DNA of 64,000 nucleotides, from NCBI GenBank assembly GCA_012845835.1, contig JABAKD010000014.1, positions 5,193,896-5,257,895 of the forward strand, in the 5' to 3' direction. The notes beneath the pieces were generated by a model that worked only from the letters and a program-made list of their open reading frames with translations, was not told the origin of the DNA and made no database searches. The position numbers were made by a program, and so were the translations under genes. The DNA is from Undaria pinnatifida. Lineage: Eukaryota; Sar; Phaeophyceae; Laminariales; Alariaceae. Below are positions 62,186 to 64,000 of this stretch, piece by piece (positions within the stretch are counted from its first letter, which is position 1; each line of letters starts with the position of its first letter).

Positions 62186-63374
62186 AGGTGGGAACCCTTT
62201 GAGGACGCCTGCATATCGACCAAAAACACGAGACGCGCTATGCTATTAACCATGTAGACAATCGCGCTGCAGTAAGAGGATCATACTGCCTAGTTAATTT
62301 ATTGTGTATTTTACTTTTTTTAAGGGGGGGCGGGGGTAATTAACTATTTTTGCACACGATGCACGCGATCCCTACCCTGATATCGAAGGCATTAATCTCA
62401 CACTTGGCGTCGTCGGCAGGATTACGTCAGGTTTAGACCTCATTACAAGGTGTGGGGGAAAGAGGGATGAGATCTAACAATACTCGGATCAATGAGTCTA
62501 CATTAGTATATAGTTTGGGGGGGGGGGGGCTGAATTCATTCTTTTTCAAGACATTCACTACTGTGTATGCTAGATGGTAGAGGAGACGATATATACTTAC
62601 TACCTCAAGAAATGAAATATTTTGGGTGGTAGAACGAGACGATATATCAATAATATCTCAACAATTCAAAAATATTGTAGGTGGTGAAGGGAGACGGTGT
62701 ACAAGGCTGATGCATGTCAAAGAAATGGGACCGGAAACTGAACACTACCATGATACGAAGTAAGTTGTAGAAATGAGACTGGAGGCTGAAACACTACCAG
62801 CACATAAAGTAATACATTAGTATAAGCAGTAGTTTGAAATACATGGACAAATTCTACACATAAATGTGGCTGATATATGCATAGAAACCCCAGAATTGAG
62901 TCTTACAAGTGGCACTGAAAAAGGAACCTCAGAAACGAGGCTGATTAAGCCTTTTAGCACCGCACTCCCGACATGGAGACAAAACATTTGGATTTAGGCT
63001 AGGACAATTTTAGGAATTGGAAATGGGTTAAGCGTCTGGGGAATGAGACCGATAAGTAACCGACAAAAGAGACGAAGAACTGAACGCGATAAACAAAGCA
63101 ATCAGCGAGAAACAGTACTGGCTAATAAGACCAACATACGAAGGCGTCGGCATTGCACCGGCACCCACGCGAAGCCCTCGTAAAGAACCAAATAAATACT
63201 TGCCGGAATGACTACCTATGACGTAATGGGTAGAACATTACGTACTGCTGCAGCTGCACCAATACAGCAGCAACAGCAGTCGGCCATGAGAACATACAGA
63301 CCCGCCCAACAAGCAAGCAGGGAAAAGCCAATCAAGGATTGCCTCATTAATAAACATGAACATAGAGTCAAAGT
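62186..63374. other. intergenic DNA without recognised genes
   Basis: Contains a lone primer-site string (62408-62424), a poly-G run (62518-62530), local AGACGATATAT repeats (62580-62700) and a repeat piece at 62955-63050 (GCACCGCACTCCCGACATGG) also present near 41020. Confidence 0.4.
62408..62424 (+). other. orphan retrotransposon primer-site sequence
   Basis: TGGCGTCGTCGGCAGGA, identical to the chromovirus primer binding site at 21351-21367. Preceding bases (TCTCACACT) could be an LTR end. It may be a relic of another gypsy element or a piece of the tRNA gene itself. Confidence 0.4.
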
Positions 63375-63450
63375 CCCGTTTTAGTGCGGCACCATTTAGT
63401 GCGGGGACCCGTTTTAGTGCGATCAAAATATCTTATCACGACCTCGTCAT
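63375..63450. repeat. pogo-like fragment
   Basis: TTTTAGTGCGGCACCATTTA, GTGCGGGGACCCG and CACGACCTCGTC, as at 30800-30960. A further TAGTGCGGGGTCCCG lies at 63809. Confidence 0.5.
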
Positions 63451-63500
63451 TATAAAGAGTACCTCAATATCCCAAAGATGTCGGTTGGCGGTCTAGTTTT

Positions 63501-63583
63501 CATCACAATAATGTAAGGACGCCAGCCGTGAGTTCGACAAATTTCGGGTCAATACTCATCTTTGCAAGCTGCGTTGTTGGTAC
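63501..63583 (+). repeat. R1 dispersed repeat copy
   Basis: CAGCCGTGAGTTCGACAAAT and TCAATACTCATCTTTGCAAG, then CTGCGT. Confidence 0.75.
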
Positions 63584-63978
63584 TTGTAATATACTTTGTG
63601 GGTGAGTTTTTCTTAATGGGAGGGGTTCTATTATTTTGTTTAAAAATACATACTTCAAGTATATGTTTTGTTTTTCTCCACTATAGTTTTGTTCTGTCAA
63701 GGCCTCGTTAGACGTAGCATACTGGTGTGTTAGTATGAAGCGGTCCTTGACGGTTTGCCCGTCATAGTCAAGAGTGCCGCCAACCGACATACTTGCAACA
63801 TTACGTATAGTGCGGGGTCCCGTTTTCGTGTGGTTAGTCATGTGGCTGTTATCAGGCAGAAGAGAGCAGACCCCCTGCGTCGCAGGTCCAAAGCTGATTT
63901 TCTCGTCAACGGGGAGATTGCAAAGGCCGAGCAATGCGTCTGCGGAAACATCTCCCAAGACATATTTCCCCACATGTA

Positions 63979-64000
63979 TCGGACAGATCACGATCTAGAT
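63979..64000. mobile_element. R3 element terminus at the window edge
   Basis: CGGACAGATCACGATCTAGA is the inverted form of the R3 right end; the rest is outside the window. Confidence 0.5.

Overview
This looks like nuclear DNA of a eukaryotic alga, most likely a brown alga or a close stramenopile relative. It has no bacterial gene arrangement. It carries several layers of LTR retrotransposons, many small DNA transposons, abundant microsatellites and minisatellites, and a minus-strand gene split into short exons by introns up to 6.5 kb with GTGCGT/GTGAGC-type donors. One exon encodes a Cys/His motif resembling the EsV-1-7 repeat, which is known mainly from brown algae and their viruses. The lineage is an inference from the sequence; no search was run.

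Left third (1-28 kb): a retrotransposon graveyard. A Ty1/copia element enters from the left edge (to 2105, probable LTR 2170-2453). It faces a decayed minus-strand relative (2550-5085). A second copia family forms a tail-to-tail inverted duplication (5690-6285 against 6307-6425 plus 12638-16483). A young, complete copia element (6426-12637; two 254-bp LTRs differing at one base) has inserted into one arm of it. Then come a foldback cluster (16.8-18.2 kb), two copies of a TIR element with 4-bp target duplications, the 3' end of one Ty3/gypsy chromovirus (18.3-19.5 kb, minus), and a near full-length but gag-less chromovirus (21079-27937, plus).

Middle (28-33.5 kb): a five-copy 269-bp satellite (29062-30413), pogo-like inverted-repeat fragments and C-rich low-complexity DNA.

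Right half (33.8-58.2 kb): twelve candidate minus-strand exons, all starting and ending on codon boundaries, together 1041 codons, from 58177 down to 33821. The product would be a large, mostly low-complexity protein with a coiled-coil exon, acidic patches and one EsV-1-7-like Cys/His motif. Three exons have decayed tandem copies beside them. The introns are filled with repeats: G-rich tracts, an ACCG-type array, telomere-like minisatellites, a PIF/Harbinger-like MITE, hAT-like MITEs and pogo-like MITEs. A candidate terminal exon with stop codons at 45.36 kb leaves open whether this is one gene or two.

Right end (58-64 kb): a hAT transposase C-terminal fragment, a cluster of the dispersed families called R1 and R2 below, a diverged relative of the 269-bp satellite, and a GATCT-rich MITE family that also touches the right edge. 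No rRNA, intact tRNA gene or CRISPR array was found.
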